The translations under genes were made by a program, and so were the position numbers. DNA of 64,000 nt from Rhodopirellula baltica (GTDB lineage Bacteria > Planctomycetota > Planctomycetia > Pirellulales > Pirellulaceae), in contig PPHI01000043.1 in NCBI GenBank assembly GCA_002901265.1, positions 1 to 64,000 of the forward strand, written 5' to 3'. The notes beneath the pieces are model-generated. The model was not told the DNA's origin and ran no database searches. It saw only the letters and a list, made by a program, of their open reading frames with translations. Positions 53,335 to 62,906 of this stretch are shown here, one piece after another (position 1 is the first letter of the stretch; every line of letters begins with the position of its first letter).

Positions 53335-54420
53335 ATGGCACGAGAGGCAGTGTATCAACAATCGGACCCCCGCGACCCTGGTGATGATGATGCCCAGCCG
53401 CAAAATTCGGGGCCGGTTTCCGATCCATCCTCGCCAAAACCTAGCTCAAAGCCCTTGTCCGAAGAAAACGACGGTAAATTGCGGCCGACTCGTCTGGACG
53501 AGATGGTCGGCCAACAAGACGTCATCGAACGATTGAAGATCGCGATCGGCGCCGCCCTACGCCGCGGCGAACCGCTCGGACACATCCTGTTCGATGGCCC
53601 CCCGGGTCTTGGCAAAACAACTTTCGCGACCGTCATTCCTGCAGAAATGGGGACGACGCTGCAAATGGCAAACGGTGCGGGACTGAGCGCCCCCAAAGAC
53701 CTACTGCCTTACCTGACGAACGTCTCTGCCCACAGCGTTTTGTTCATTGACGAAATTCACCGTGTGCCCAAAGCGGTCGAGGAATACCTCTACACCGCAA
53801 TGGAGGACTTTCGGATCGACATCGTGCTTGGCGAAGGCGTCAACGCGCGGACGTTGAATTTCGAACTCCAGCCCTTCACGCTGATCGGGGCGACAACACG
53901 GGCCGGGATGCTGAGCGCGCCGTTGCGAGACCGTTTCCAAATCCGCGAACACCTCGGCTGGTACACCCAAGCTCAACTGACCGACCTGATTCTGCGGAAT
54001 GCAAAAAAGCTGTCGATCGAAGTCGAAGAAGCCGCCGCAACTGAAATTGCCCGCCGCTCCAGAAGCACACCGCGCCTGGCAAACAATCGCCTTCATTGGG
54101 TCCGCGATTACGCACAAGTCCGCGCCAAAGGCGTCGTCACTCTTGGCGTCGCCCGCGACGCGCTCGACATGATCGGAATCGATCGGTTGGGCTTGGACAA
54201 ACAAGATCGCAATTACCTCGAAACCTTGATCCGAGTCTTTGCCGGCGGTCCAAGCGGTTTGGAAGCGATCGCGCATACGATGAACGTCAGCAGCGACACG
54301 CTCGAAGACGAAGTCGAACCGTTCTTGCTCCGCAGCGAATTGATCGTTCGGACCCGACGCGGACGGATCGCGACGCCCAAGGCATTCGAACACCTCAAGA
54401 TGCAGCCGCCTTCCGTCTAG
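53335..54420 (+). CDS. ruvB: Holliday junction branch migration helicase RuvB
   Basis: 361 residues from ATG 53335. The frame is open to a TTG at 53272, but the added 21 residues do not resemble RuvB. The motor of Holliday-junction branch migration in recombination repair, working as a hexamer with RuvA. Visible are Walker A GPPGLGKTT (about 88-96), Walker B LFIDEIHR (about 136), sensor 1 GATTRAG (about 184), an arginine finger in LRDRFQ and a C-terminal winged helix with RTRRGR. An N-terminal extension of about 50 residues rich in Asp, Pro and Ser precedes the LRPTRLDEMVGQ start of the conserved part. nth follows after 51 nt; ruvA and ruvC are not in this window. Confidence 0.96.
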   Translation: MAREAVYQQSDPRDPGDDDAQPQNSGPVSDPSSPKPSSKPLSEENDGKLRPTRLDEMVGQQDVIERLKIAIGAALRRGEPLGHILFDGPPGLGKTTFATVIPAEMGTTLQMANGAGLSAPKDLLPYLTNVSAHSVLFIDEIHRVPKAVEEYLYTAMEDFRIDIVLGEGVNARTLNFELQPFTLIGATTRAGMLSAPLRDRFQIREHLGWYTQAQLTDLILRNAKKLSIEVEEAAATEIARRSRSTPRLANNRLHWVRDYAQVRAKGVVTLGVARDALDMIGIDRLGLDKQDRNYLETLIRVFAGGPSGLEAIAHTMNVSSDTLEDEVEPFLLRSELIVRTRRGRIATPKAFEHLKMQPPSV

Positions 54421-54471
54421 GCACTTCCAAAGACATCCGCGTAGCCGCTTGCAACGTTAGTTAACGCATCC

Positions 54472-55125
54472 ATGCTGAAAAAAGAACGCGCGGAGCGAGT
54501 GCTCCAGCGACTCGAAGAACTTTATCCGGAAACGCCAATTCCGCTGGACCATTCGGATCCATTCACGCTTTTGGTCGCCGTCGTCTTAAGTGCCCAGTGC
54601 ACCGACAAGAAAGTTAACGAGATCACCCCGGAGCTGTTCCGCCAAGCTCCCACCGCAAAAGCGATGTGGGATCTGGGCGAAGCGAACGTCTTGGAAATCA
54701 TCCGCCCACTCGGATTGTCCAAACAGAAAGCGAAGGCTCTGGTCAAGCTCTCTGAAATCATCGAGACCGAACATGGCGGTGCCGTCCCCGAATCGTTCGA
54801 CAAGCTCGAATTACTACCAGGTGTTGGGCATAAAACGGCCAGCGTCGTGATGAGCCAAGCGTTCGGCCATCCTGCCTTCCCGGTCGACACACACATCCAC
54901 CGTTTGGCTCAACGTTGGGGCCTCACTAACGGCAAGGATGTCGCCCAAACCGAAGCCGACTTAAAGAAGCTGTTCCCGAAAACGTCTTGGAACAAGCTGC
55001 ATTTGCAGATCATTTTCTACGGCCGCGAACACTGTTCCGCACGAGGCTGCGATGGCACGCGATGTGCGATCTGCCAGGAACTCTATCCCAATCGCAAACG
55101 CCCCTTCGTAGCGAAGAAACCTTAG
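54472..55125 (+). CDS. nth: Endonuclease III
   Basis: 217-residue DNA glycosylase/AP lyase of base-excision repair, removing oxidised pyrimidines. The helix-hairpin-helix LPGVGHKTAS carries the catalytic Lys (about residue 121), and VDTHIHR the catalytic Asp (about 138), as in E. coli. The C-terminal iron-sulphur motif is unusual: HCSARGCDGTRCAIC gives C-x4-C-x4-C-x2-C instead of the usual C-x6-C-x2-C-x5-C, with nothing in the place of the last Cys. The start ATG fits the family length. It probably forms a small transcription unit with ruvB. Confidence 0.95.
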   Translation: MLKKERAERVLQRLEELYPETPIPLDHSDPFTLLVAVVLSAQCTDKKVNEITPELFRQAPTAKAMWDLGEANVLEIIRPLGLSKQKAKALVKLSEIIETEHGGAVPESFDKLELLPGVGHKTASVVMSQAFGHPAFPVDTHIHRLAQRWGLTNGKDVAQTEADLKKLFPKTSWNKLHLQIIFYGREHCSARGCDGTRCAICQELYPNRKRPFVAKKP

Positions 55126-55298
55126 GGTCGGCTCCTCCGTTCTTAATCGCCTATTTGTGTTAATCATTGGACTTAACACGCTGATTTGCGACAGACGGAT
55201 TTGGCCCCCACCCTCGAACGATTAAAGTTGTCGTTACAGCGAATCGGGCTTGTGATTCGATTCAATTTTGCATCCGCCCCAATAAACCCCAAGAACCG

Positions 55299-56666
55299 AT
55301 GCCAGCCAACTGGGACGCCGTCGCCGAAAAACTTGCGCAAGCCGACACACCCGAGATCGTTGTTCGATTGTTCCGCCAGCACTACGAAAACCTTTGCAGC
55401 GGAAAAGAAGCCACCATTCGTGAAGCCGAAATCACCCCCGTCGACTCGGTCGTTGACGCAGATCACTTGGACGAGGCACTGGAAGCGGTCGGGCGAGAAA
55501 ACTTGGCCGCGACAGCTGTTTTGAAACTCAACGGCGGCTTAGGAACATCAATGGGGCTCGACGGCCCAAAATCGCTGCTGCCCGTTCGCGGAAAACAAAC
55601 GTTCCTCGAGCTGATCCTCCGTCAGAACGAAACGCTGGGCGTCCCACTCGTCTTGATGAACAGTTTTTCGACCGAAGAACAAACCGCGGCCGCTGTCGCC
55701 GACTTTGATGGCGAAGTGGACGTCATCTCATTTCTGCAGCACCAAGTTCCCAAGATCGACGCCGAAACGATGGCTCCGGCTGAATGGCCGGACGATCCTT
55801 CGATGCAATGGTGCCCGCCTGGTCACGGCGATATCTACGCCGCGCTGGTAACCAGTGGAACTCTTGAAAAACTGCTGCAACAAGGTCGACGATACCTGTT
55901 CGTTTCCAACGCTGACAATCTCGGCGCGACGCTGGACCTCAGCATCCTAGGTCACTTCGTCAGCAGCAACGCGTCCTTCATGATGGAAGTCGCCGACCGA
56001 ACGGCAGCCGACCGCAAGGGGGGGCACTTGGCACGCGACAAAGAAGGCGGACTATTGCTCCGCGAAAAAGCCCAGTGCCATCCCGATGAAGAAACACAAT
56101 TCCAAGACATCACCCGTCACCGATTCTTCAACACCAATAACCTGTGGATCGATCTGCAGCAGCTCGACGCATTCCTGAAAGCAGGTGACGGGACGGTCGC
56201 GCTGCCAACGATCACGAATCGCAAGACCGTCGACCCAAAGGACTCCAGCTCGACTCCGGTCTTCCAACTTGAAACCGCCATGGGCGCCGCGATCGAAGTG
56301 CTCCCCAACACCGATGCGATCCGCGTCCCACGTTCTCGGTTTGCACCGGTCAAAACCACCGGCGACTTGTTGGCCGTTCGCAGCGACGCTTATGAAGTCC
56401 GCGATGACCACTCGGTGGCTTTGATCGAATCACGCGGTGGCGTGCCACCGTCGATCAGCCTGGACGACAACTATTTCAAAAAGATTGCCGACCTGAGTGA
56501 ACGCCTGCCCGTTGCACCTTCGCTGTGCAAGTGCGACACACTTACTGTAGAAGGCAACTTGTCGTTTGCAGCTGGCGTCGTGGTCGACGGTGATGCTGTT
56601 TTGAAAACAAGCTCGGACGCGGCAACGGTTCCCGCCGGCACTTACCAAGGCGAGCACCTGTTCTAG
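55299..56666 (+). CDS. UTP--glucose-1-phosphate uridylyltransferase (UDPGP family)
   Basis: 455 residues. The signature KLNGGLGTSMGLDGPKS at about 70-87 is that of the eukaryote-type UDP-glucose/UDP-sugar pyrophosphorylases, not of bacterial GalU. The typical FVSNADNLGATLD and NTNNLWIDL motifs follow. The enzyme makes UDP-glucose (or UDP-N-acetylhexosamine, which cannot be excluded) from UTP and the sugar-1-phosphate, feeding cell-surface polysaccharide and glycogen-type metabolism. A C-terminal left-handed beta-helix-like tail (LTVEGNLSFAAGVVVDGDAVL) is present, as in the family. The ATG is 173 nt downstream of nth. Confidence 0.9.
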   Translation: MPANWDAVAEKLAQADTPEIVVRLFRQHYENLCSGKEATIREAEITPVDSVVDADHLDEALEAVGRENLAATAVLKLNGGLGTSMGLDGPKSLLPVRGKQTFLELILRQNETLGVPLVLMNSFSTEEQTAAAVADFDGEVDVISFLQHQVPKIDAETMAPAEWPDDPSMQWCPPGHGDIYAALVTSGTLEKLLQQGRRYLFVSNADNLGATLDLSILGHFVSSNASFMMEVADRTAADRKGGHLARDKEGGLLLREKAQCHPDEETQFQDITRHRFFNTNNLWIDLQQLDAFLKAGDGTVALPTITNRKTVDPKDSSSTPVFQLETAMGAAIEVLPNTDAIRVPRSRFAPVKTTGDLLAVRSDAYEVRDDHSVALIESRGGVPPSISLDDNYFKKIADLSERLPVAPSLCKCDTLTVEGNLSFAAGVVVDGDAVLKTSSDAATVPAGTYQGEHLF

Positions 56667-56867
56667 GCGTTCGATTCCGCAGCGTTCGTCTCAGAACGCT
56701 TGTACCGATCAAAACGATTCTCCCCGGGCGAGCGCCCTGTTGCTCGCCCATTTCGAGCCTTGCTGTGGTGGCATTCGGATGGCTAGCGTCCGATTGCCCC
56801 GCCCTGTCGGTTGCTGCGTGCTACGTTTGCCGACTAGCTTCACACTTTGTGCTCACCGAGAATCGTC

Positions 56868-57881
56868 ATGCTTTTCATCGGCTTTTTCGCAGGAATAGTC
56901 GTCTACAGTTTCTTCCGCTGCGTCGTGGGCGGGTTTTACACGGTCAGTCCTGATCAGCGGGCGGTCGTCACCAGCTTTGGCAAAGCCGAACGTTTGCGTG
57001 GCGTCACAACGGCCTCAGATGATGCCGCGTCGATGACTTCCGAAGAACAACATCGCTACGAGTACCCGCAAGTTCGCGTGGTCGGCCCCGGCGGTCCGTA
57101 CTTTAAACTGCCTTGGCAAACGGTTCACAAAGTCAGCGTCGCGACACAGGCCGTCGACCTTTCCTGGGACCCCTCAAAAGCCCAAGACACCATCGAAGCG
57201 GTGACCAAGGATAACTTGACCACGGGGATCAACGGTCAACTGCGTTATCGCGTCAGTGAAAACAATCTTTATCCCTATCTCTTCGGTGTCACCAGTCCGC
57301 TCGAACACGTCATGGGGTACTTCGTTTCGGTACTGCGAGAGCGCGTCGCGAACTTCGTCGATCCGAAAGGTCAGACGTTGCTTTCCGATAGCGAATTGGA
57401 GTCCGCGGACGGCGAGTCGACGGGGCCATCAGTCGATCTATCGGAAGGTGTCTCGATCAATGACTTGCGCAAGAACCTTCCACTGCTGAATCAGTACATG
57501 GAAGAACAATGCCGTTCGACCACCGCACGTTACGGCATCGAACTCGACGCCGCCTTGATCACCGAAATCGATCCGCCAGCCGAAGTCGACCGCGCCCTTT
57601 CGGCAATTAACAGCACACGCAACCAAGTCGCTGCTGACCTGAGCACCGCCCGCGCCGACAGCGAGCAACAAATCACCATGAGCGCCCGCGCCGTGGAGAT
57701 CGCGACCAACAACGCACAAGCAGAAGTCGCACCGCTGCGTGAAATGGCTGGCACCCTTGCGGAGATCAAAAAGACTGGCGGATCGCCGGCGCTTAAAGCC
57801 TACGTTCGCAACGCGAAGATTCCACTCTTCAATGCGGCTCACCGAGTCATCCAAACCGTCAACAGCAAATCGAATCCTTAG
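56868..57881 (+). CDS. SPFH/band-7 membrane protein (first of a pair)
   Basis: 337 residues from ATG 56868 (the frame reaches a TTG at 56847). One N-terminal membrane helix (LFIGFFAGIVVYSFF) is followed by a band-7 domain: GGFYTVSPDQRAVVTSFGKA, then YFKLPWQTVHKV, AVTKDNLTTGINGQLRYRV, FVSVLRERVANFV. The C-terminal part has a coiled-coil rich in Ala and Glu (RADSEQQITMSARAVEI). Stomatin/prohibitin-like proteins form rings on the membrane and organise lipid domains. A second, shorter SPFH gene follows after 60 nt and a TPR membrane protein after that, so the three probably act together. The exact function is unknown. Confidence 0.88.
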   Translation: MLFIGFFAGIVVYSFFRCVVGGFYTVSPDQRAVVTSFGKAERLRGVTTASDDAASMTSEEQHRYEYPQVRVVGPGGPYFKLPWQTVHKVSVATQAVDLSWDPSKAQDTIEAVTKDNLTTGINGQLRYRVSENNLYPYLFGVTSPLEHVMGYFVSVLRERVANFVDPKGQTLLSDSELESADGESTGPSVDLSEGVSINDLRKNLPLLNQYMEEQCRSTTARYGIELDAALITEIDPPAEVDRALSAINSTRNQVAADLSTARADSEQQITMSARAVEIATNNAQAEVAPLREMAGTLAEIKKTGGSPALKAYVRNAKIPLFNAAHRVIQTVNSKSNP

Positions 57882-57941
57882 ACATTCCTTCGTTCTTCGA
57901 ATCGACAACAAAACACAACTGTAAAACAAAAGAGAAATACG

Positions 57942-58805
57942 ATGGAATGGTTTGGTGCTGGATTTTTTATCGGGTTGATCATCATCCCCGTGCTCTTGGG
58001 ATTCGCTCGCTTCTTTGCCCTCTACGCATGCGTGGGTGAATGCCAAGCGTACGTGTTGACGCTGTTTGGCAAAGTCATGGGCACAATTGACACGCCCGGT
58101 TTGCAGATCCCATTCTTCAAATTCGGTCCACGTGCACTGTTGGTCCCTTTCTTTGGCAAGTCGTACTTCGTCAGTACTGCGCTGCGTCAACACTACTTGC
58201 GCAACCAAATGGTCAACTCCGAAGAGGGGACACCGATGGGCGTTGGTATCTGGTACGAAATGCGGGTAACTGATCCGCAGAGCTACCTATTCACCAATGC
58301 CAACCCCGATGGATCATTGCAAGCCAACGTGACCAGCTCGACGATTTCGACGCTCAGCAACCTGGAAATGGAAAAGATGCTGGAGGATCGACACTCGCTC
58401 AGCCGCACAGTGCGAGCCACTGTGTCACCGCTTTCGGAAAAGTGGGGCTACACGCTTGGTTCGGTTTATATCCGTAAAGTCGCGTTTACGGACCGAATGA
58501 TGGTCGACAATATCACCGAGAAGGTTGTGAAGCGTTTGGTCCAAGTCACCAGTGCGATGAAACAGGATGGCGAAAACCGCGTCGGTCTGATCAAAAGTGA
58601 AACCGCCTATCGCGTTTCGCAAAAGATGGCGGAAGCATCAGCCGCCCGTCCAATGATCGTCGGCAAAGCACTCAACGAGATCTCAGCGGCTGACGAAGAG
58701 ATCCTCGAAACCGTTCTTTCAGTGATGGAAATCGACACACTGCTAAAATCCAATGCGTCGATCGAACTCTTACCAGCCGACGGCAACGTGCTTTATCAAG
58801 TCTAA
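57942..58805 (+). CDS. SPFH/band-7-like membrane protein (second of a pair)
   Basis: 287 residues. The N-terminal membrane helix (GAGFFIGLIIIPVLLGFARF) is followed by a band-7-like domain with YVLTLFGKVMGTIDTPGLQIPF, GTPMGVGIWYEMRVTDP and VKRLVQVTSAMKQ. The C-terminal tail has helices (AEASAARPMIVGKALNEIS). It probably forms a hetero-oligomer with the preceding SPFH protein, as paired genes of this family often do (HflK/HflC are the model; the sequences here are distinct from those). The gap to the next gene is 21 nt. Confidence 0.85.
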   Translation: MEWFGAGFFIGLIIIPVLLGFARFFALYACVGECQAYVLTLFGKVMGTIDTPGLQIPFFKFGPRALLVPFFGKSYFVSTALRQHYLRNQMVNSEEGTPMGVGIWYEMRVTDPQSYLFTNANPDGSLQANVTSSTISTLSNLEMEKMLEDRHSLSRTVRATVSPLSEKWGYTLGSVYIRKVAFTDRMMVDNITEKVVKRLVQVTSAMKQDGENRVGLIKSETAYRVSQKMAEASAARPMIVGKALNEISAADEEILETVLSVMEIDTLLKSNASIELLPADGNVLYQV

Positions 58806-58826
58806 GCACTTCAGATCTAAGATGAT

Positions 58827-60629
58827 TTGCTACACTACGTCTCCGCTCAGCTTTCAACGTTCGGAGACGTTTTGTTGGACCCGATTGTTATCGCTTTCTT
58901 TTCTGCCGCAGCGATCGTGATCGTTTACTGGCATGTTCGTTTCAACGACAATGCCAAGTACCAGCGTCTTTCCAGACGCGGCGCGAAGTCCATCCAAAGG
59001 CATGACTTTCCGGATGCTCTATTCCACTACGCTGAACTCGAAAAACTGGCATTACGTCAGAATGACTCAGCAACGGCGAACGTCTTCCACTTCGTTGCAG
59101 CCGAAGGCACTGGAATCGCCTCGTACTGCCTTGAAGATTTTCCGGAAGCCATTGTGGCATTTCAAAGGGCTCTTGAAGTTGCAGGAAAAGGCGTCGAAGC
59201 CTCCGTCGCGTCGCACGTCCAAATACTTTGTCTGCTAGCCAGTTCTTATCAATCTCTCTCCCGGGCGGATGAGTCGAGACAGAGTTTCGAGCAATTGAAG
59301 GCGTATTGTCAGTCACTCGCTGCAGAGGAATTTAGCGAGACATTCGACTTTCTTGACCACGCTGTCGCTATGATCGCGGGTGCTCAGCAATATGAATTGG
59401 CAATGTCCATTTTGGAACTGCTCGATCAGCAACTCGATCGCTTGCCAAACAACGAAGTCCACCAGCAACGCTTGCAGTGCCAGATTCGCCTCGCCAATTT
59501 TCTCTACGCTAAAGACGAGTTCCAGACCTGCCTGGGCAAGAGTGAATCGATTCTGAATGACGAATCGACCAACCCACCATTGTTGGCTGCGGCGTTTCAA
59601 CTCGTTGGTTCATGTCAGTTCGCATTCGGTGATTTCGCTCGTGCGACTCAATCGCAACAATCATCGCTTGAGCAAATCGCGTCCTATGCCAATGCATCCG
59701 AGATCGCCCACTCAAAATACACGCTCGCGACGTACCTGCTCTACTACGGCAACTACCAACAAGCAACCAAACTCGCACAGCGTTGCCACCCCACATTGAA
59801 ACGCGAATATCAATTCTCCGATGAAGGGCGTCGCTTTTTGTTGCTGAGTGATCTGCCGTTCCTTTTTCATAGCGGCGACTATAAATCGATGTCGCAGGTA
59901 CTCAATGAACTGGAATCCATTCCAAAAACACTCGGCGTTCGGGCTTTAACGAACGAAGCATCCAATCAGTGTTGGCGTGCACAGTTCTTCGGCGACCTGC
60001 AATGTTTCGATCGCGCAATCGCCTGCATCCGCGAAGCCCTCGACTCACTAAGCCGTATGCACGGTGACTCGCGGCATGATTCGATTGTCTACCGAATCCT
60101 TCTCACGTCCTTTGCGATCCATCTCGGGCAGCTTGACGAAGCCGGCGAACAACTTGCTCTCATCGCTGCGACTCAAAAGTCTCTGGGATCCCAAAACTAT
60201 TCGTGGTCGACTAGCTTGCTGAGCGTTCGCGCAAGTTTTGAGTTGGCGCAAGGAAAAGCTTCGGAGTGCCTATCAACTGTCGAATCGGCAATTGAACGGC
60301 TGAATGAAACCGTGCTTCCGAACAACACCAGCTATGCAGAACAATGGCTGATTCGATCACAAGCCCAACATGCGATAGGCGACATCGAATCCGCAATCAA
60401 CTCTGCGAAACGTAGCATTTCCAAACGTGAAGAATCGCAACCGCCTGACCACCTGCGTTTTTTCGCCTCCTACCAAACGCTAGCCACTCTCTATCAGCAA
60501 TTGGGGCAAAACGAACATGCAATCGAGTTTGAACAAAAGGCAGACGCAATTCGCAAACAATGCGACTTAATTTTGCAGGACGCTACGATTGGAACTGGCG
60601 AACGTGAACTGAATCCCTACGCGGTGTAG
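58827..60629 (+). CDS. TPR-repeat membrane-anchored protein
   Basis: 600 residues from a TTG start; no ATG is available in frame near the beginning. One membrane helix (LDPIVIAFFSAAAIVIVYW, about 17-37) is followed by about 550 residues of helical repeats with TPR features (ALFHYAELEKLAL, AIVAFQRALEVAGKG, AINSAKRSISKREE). It belongs to the SPFH gene run (21-nt gap), so it may be a scaffold for the SPFH assemblies. It is rich in Gln and Ser and has no catalytic motif. Function unknown. Confidence 0.8.
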   Translation: MLHYVSAQLSTFGDVLLDPIVIAFFSAAAIVIVYWHVRFNDNAKYQRLSRRGAKSIQRHDFPDALFHYAELEKLALRQNDSATANVFHFVAAEGTGIASYCLEDFPEAIVAFQRALEVAGKGVEASVASHVQILCLLASSYQSLSRADESRQSFEQLKAYCQSLAAEEFSETFDFLDHAVAMIAGAQQYELAMSILELLDQQLDRLPNNEVHQQRLQCQIRLANFLYAKDEFQTCLGKSESILNDESTNPPLLAAAFQLVGSCQFAFGDFARATQSQQSSLEQIASYANASEIAHSKYTLATYLLYYGNYQQATKLAQRCHPTLKREYQFSDEGRRFLLLSDLPFLFHSGDYKSMSQVLNELESIPKTLGVRALTNEASNQCWRAQFFGDLQCFDRAIACIREALDSLSRMHGDSRHDSIVYRILLTSFAIHLGQLDEAGEQLALIAATQKSLGSQNYSWSTSLLSVRASFELAQGKASECLSTVESAIERLNETVLPNNTSYAEQWLIRSQAQHAIGDIESAINSAKRSISKREESQPPDHLRFFASYQTLATLYQQLGQNEHAIEFEQKADAIRKQCDLILQDATIGTGERELNPYAV

Positions 60630-60943
60630 ACGCCGACGATTGAAGCGAGCTATTCCAACGCAGACGACGCATCACTTTTTGGTCCGCCGCACTTTGGTTC
60701 ACTCAGCCCACACCGCTTGATAATCCCCTCTTCACCTTCCAAAGACTTGCGACCGCCAAATTGTCCATCGCATGTCATGCAAGGCACTCCATTCGTATCG
60801 TGACCAGTCGGTCAGATCTCACTGTTCTGCTGACGCTGTTTGCCGAAAATCCCAATTTTGGAAACCGAATCCGGCTGTGAGCGATATGATTGCCAACGGG
60901 GGGATGTTCCGTAGACCGTTTTGCTCCGAATTTAGGCCGAGTG
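60630..60943. other. Intergenic region, no feature seen
   Basis: 314 nt between the TPR gene and the GH13 gene. No gene, no terminator with a T-run and no promoter motif could be supported. Confidence 0.4.
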
Positions 60944-62863
60944 ATGAATACGGATAAGCTGGGTGCGACGTTGACGTTTGGTGGGGTGATGTTTCGCACT
61001 TGGGCGCCGGCGGCGACCCAAGTCATGCTTCGTGGTTCGTTCAGTGACTGGGCTGACGTCCCTCTTGAGCGAGACGGTGAGGGATTTTGGTCCAAGTTTG
61101 TGCCCGGGGCCAAAGAGGGCGACCAATACAAGTTCTATGTCGTTGGCACTGGATCGGCGGGATACAAACGCGATAGCCATGCCCGCGCGATCTACCGTCA
61201 CGGAAGCCGCAATTGCGCCGTGACGAACCCTGCGTCGTTCCCTTGGCATGACGCCAATTGGAAAACGCCTCCGTACGAGCATTTTATTATCTATCAATTG
61301 CACGTCGGTGCGTTCTTCGCCGAAGACGAACACGGAGTCGATCAACGGCCAAATCGCGTTGCAACCTTCATCGACGTCATTCGAAAAATCCCTTACCTCG
61401 CTGATCTAGGCGTTACGGCCGTTCAGCTGCTGCCCATTCAAGAGTTCCGCACCGAACGCGGACTTGGATACAACGGCACGAACTACTTTTCGCCTGAAGT
61501 CGACTACAGCTTTGATTCGAAGAGCACGGAATTCGAGCGGGGCTTTCAATTCATCAATCAGCTCCTCACCTCTCGAGGCTTGGCCCCCTACGCTCCCGGC
61601 GATCTGAACTGTCAAACCAAACAGTTGATGGCACTGATCGACTTGTTGCACGTCCACGGGATCGCGATCATCTTTGACGTGGTCTACAACCACGCGGGCG
61701 GTGACTTCGGCGACGAAGGCATCTATTTCTATGATCGTCAGCCATACGGGAACCAGAACAACAGCCTGTACTTTACCGATCGCGAATGGGCCGGCGGACT
61801 CGGTTTCGCGTACTGGAAAGAACATGTCCGCCAGTTCCTGATCGACAACGCAAAATTCTTTATCGACGAATACCACGTCGACGGATTTCGGTTTGACGAA
61901 GTCACCGTGATCGACCAATTCGGCGGATGGTCGTTCCTCCGCGACCTGACCAATACGATTCGGTATCACAAACCCGATGTTTTGCAAATTGCCGAATACT
62001 GGGCCGACCAGTCGGTGATCGTCCGCGAGACACGACATGGCGGAGCGGGGTTTGATTCGGTTGTCGATTCAGGTCTACGCGGAGCAGTCCGCAATGCCCT
62101 GAAACAGGCGTCACTAGGCAATCACGCCGCTGTTGATCTTCATCTTGTCGTTGATCAGTTGTATCCGAAGCATGGGCCGGCTTGGCGGCAGGTCCCACAC
62201 CTTGAAAACCACGACATCGTTCGAGTCAACAATACAACCGACCGAGATCCTCGAATCGCGGAGCTCGCCGGCGGAAACGATCCACGATCTTGGTATGCAA
62301 GAAGCCGTTCACGCTGGGCTGCAGGTGTGCTGCTAACCGCTCCAGGCATCCCCATGCTATTCATGGGGCAAGAGATCCTGGAGGACAAGTACTGGAGTGA
62401 TAATCCGGGATACTATCGCGACTATCTGATTGATTGGGACGGTTTGGAGCATGAACGACCGATGCAAGATTACTTGCGTTGCGTGCGAGAGTTGTGCTGG
62501 CTTAGACGGCGTCATCCGGCACTCCGAAAAGACGGATTCGCGGTACATCACCGCCCGGACAGCAACCGAGTGTTCGCGTTCCACCGCTGGGTCGAAGGCG
62601 TCGGCCGTAACGCGGTCGTCGTTGCGAATTTGAACGAATCCAGCTTCCACGGCTACCAGATTGGATTCCCGCTTTCCGGACACTGGTTCGAATCATTCAA
62701 CAGCGACGTCTTCGACAATTGGGTGAATCCGAATACGGTCGGTAACGGCGGGCACATCGATGCAAACGCGGGACCGTTCGACGGGCTGCAAGCGTCAGCC
62801 CGTCTTTCCATTCCCGCGAACTCTGTCTTGGTCTTCACGCGAGACCAAGGTGACGCCATCTAG
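60944..62863 (+). CDS. GH13 alpha-amylase family enzyme with CBM48
   Basis: 639 residues from ATG 60944 (the frame is open to 60890; a GTG directly precedes the ATG). An N-terminal CBM48/E-set domain (FRTWAPAATQVMLRGSFSDW) is followed by the catalytic barrel with the four conserved GH13 regions: DVVYNH (about 245), GFRFDEV with the nucleophile Asp (about 317), IAEYW with the acid/base Glu (about 350) and HLENHD (about 423). The architecture is that of glycogen branching or trehalohydrolase-type enzymes rather than secreted amylase, and no signal peptide is seen. All catalytic residues are intact. The likely substrate is glycogen or a related alpha-glucan in the cytoplasm. Whether it branches, debranches or hydrolyses cannot be told from the motifs alone. 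Confidence 0.88.
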   Translation: MNTDKLGATLTFGGVMFRTWAPAATQVMLRGSFSDWADVPLERDGEGFWSKFVPGAKEGDQYKFYVVGTGSAGYKRDSHARAIYRHGSRNCAVTNPASFPWHDANWKTPPYEHFIIYQLHVGAFFAEDEHGVDQRPNRVATFIDVIRKIPYLADLGVTAVQLLPIQEFRTERGLGYNGTNYFSPEVDYSFDSKSTEFERGFQFINQLLTSRGLAPYAPGDLNCQTKQLMALIDLLHVHGIAIIFDVVYNHAGGDFGDEGIYFYDRQPYGNQNNSLYFTDREWAGGLGFAYWKEHVRQFLIDNAKFFIDEYHVDGFRFDEVTVIDQFGGWSFLRDLTNTIRYHKPDVLQIAEYWADQSVIVRETRHGGAGFDSVVDSGLRGAVRNALKQASLGNHAAVDLHLVVDQLYPKHGPAWRQVPHLENHDIVRVNNTTDRDPRIAELAGGNDPRSWYARSRSRWAAGVLLTAPGIPMLFMGQEILEDKYWSDNPGYYRDYLIDWDGLEHERPMQDYLRCVRELCWLRRRHPALRKDGFAVHHRPDSNRVFAFHRWVEGVGRNAVVVANLNESSFHGYQIGFPLSGHWFESFNSDVFDNWVNPNTVGNGGHIDANAGPFDGLQASARLSIPANSVLVFTRDQGDAI

Positions 62864-62906
62864 ACCAATGACGGCCCCAAGCGTTAACAACATTCAATGA
62901 CTCGCG

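Noticed and set aside
57438-58208. 256-codon minus-strand ORF
   Set aside because: Antisense to both SPFH genes, which have clear domains.
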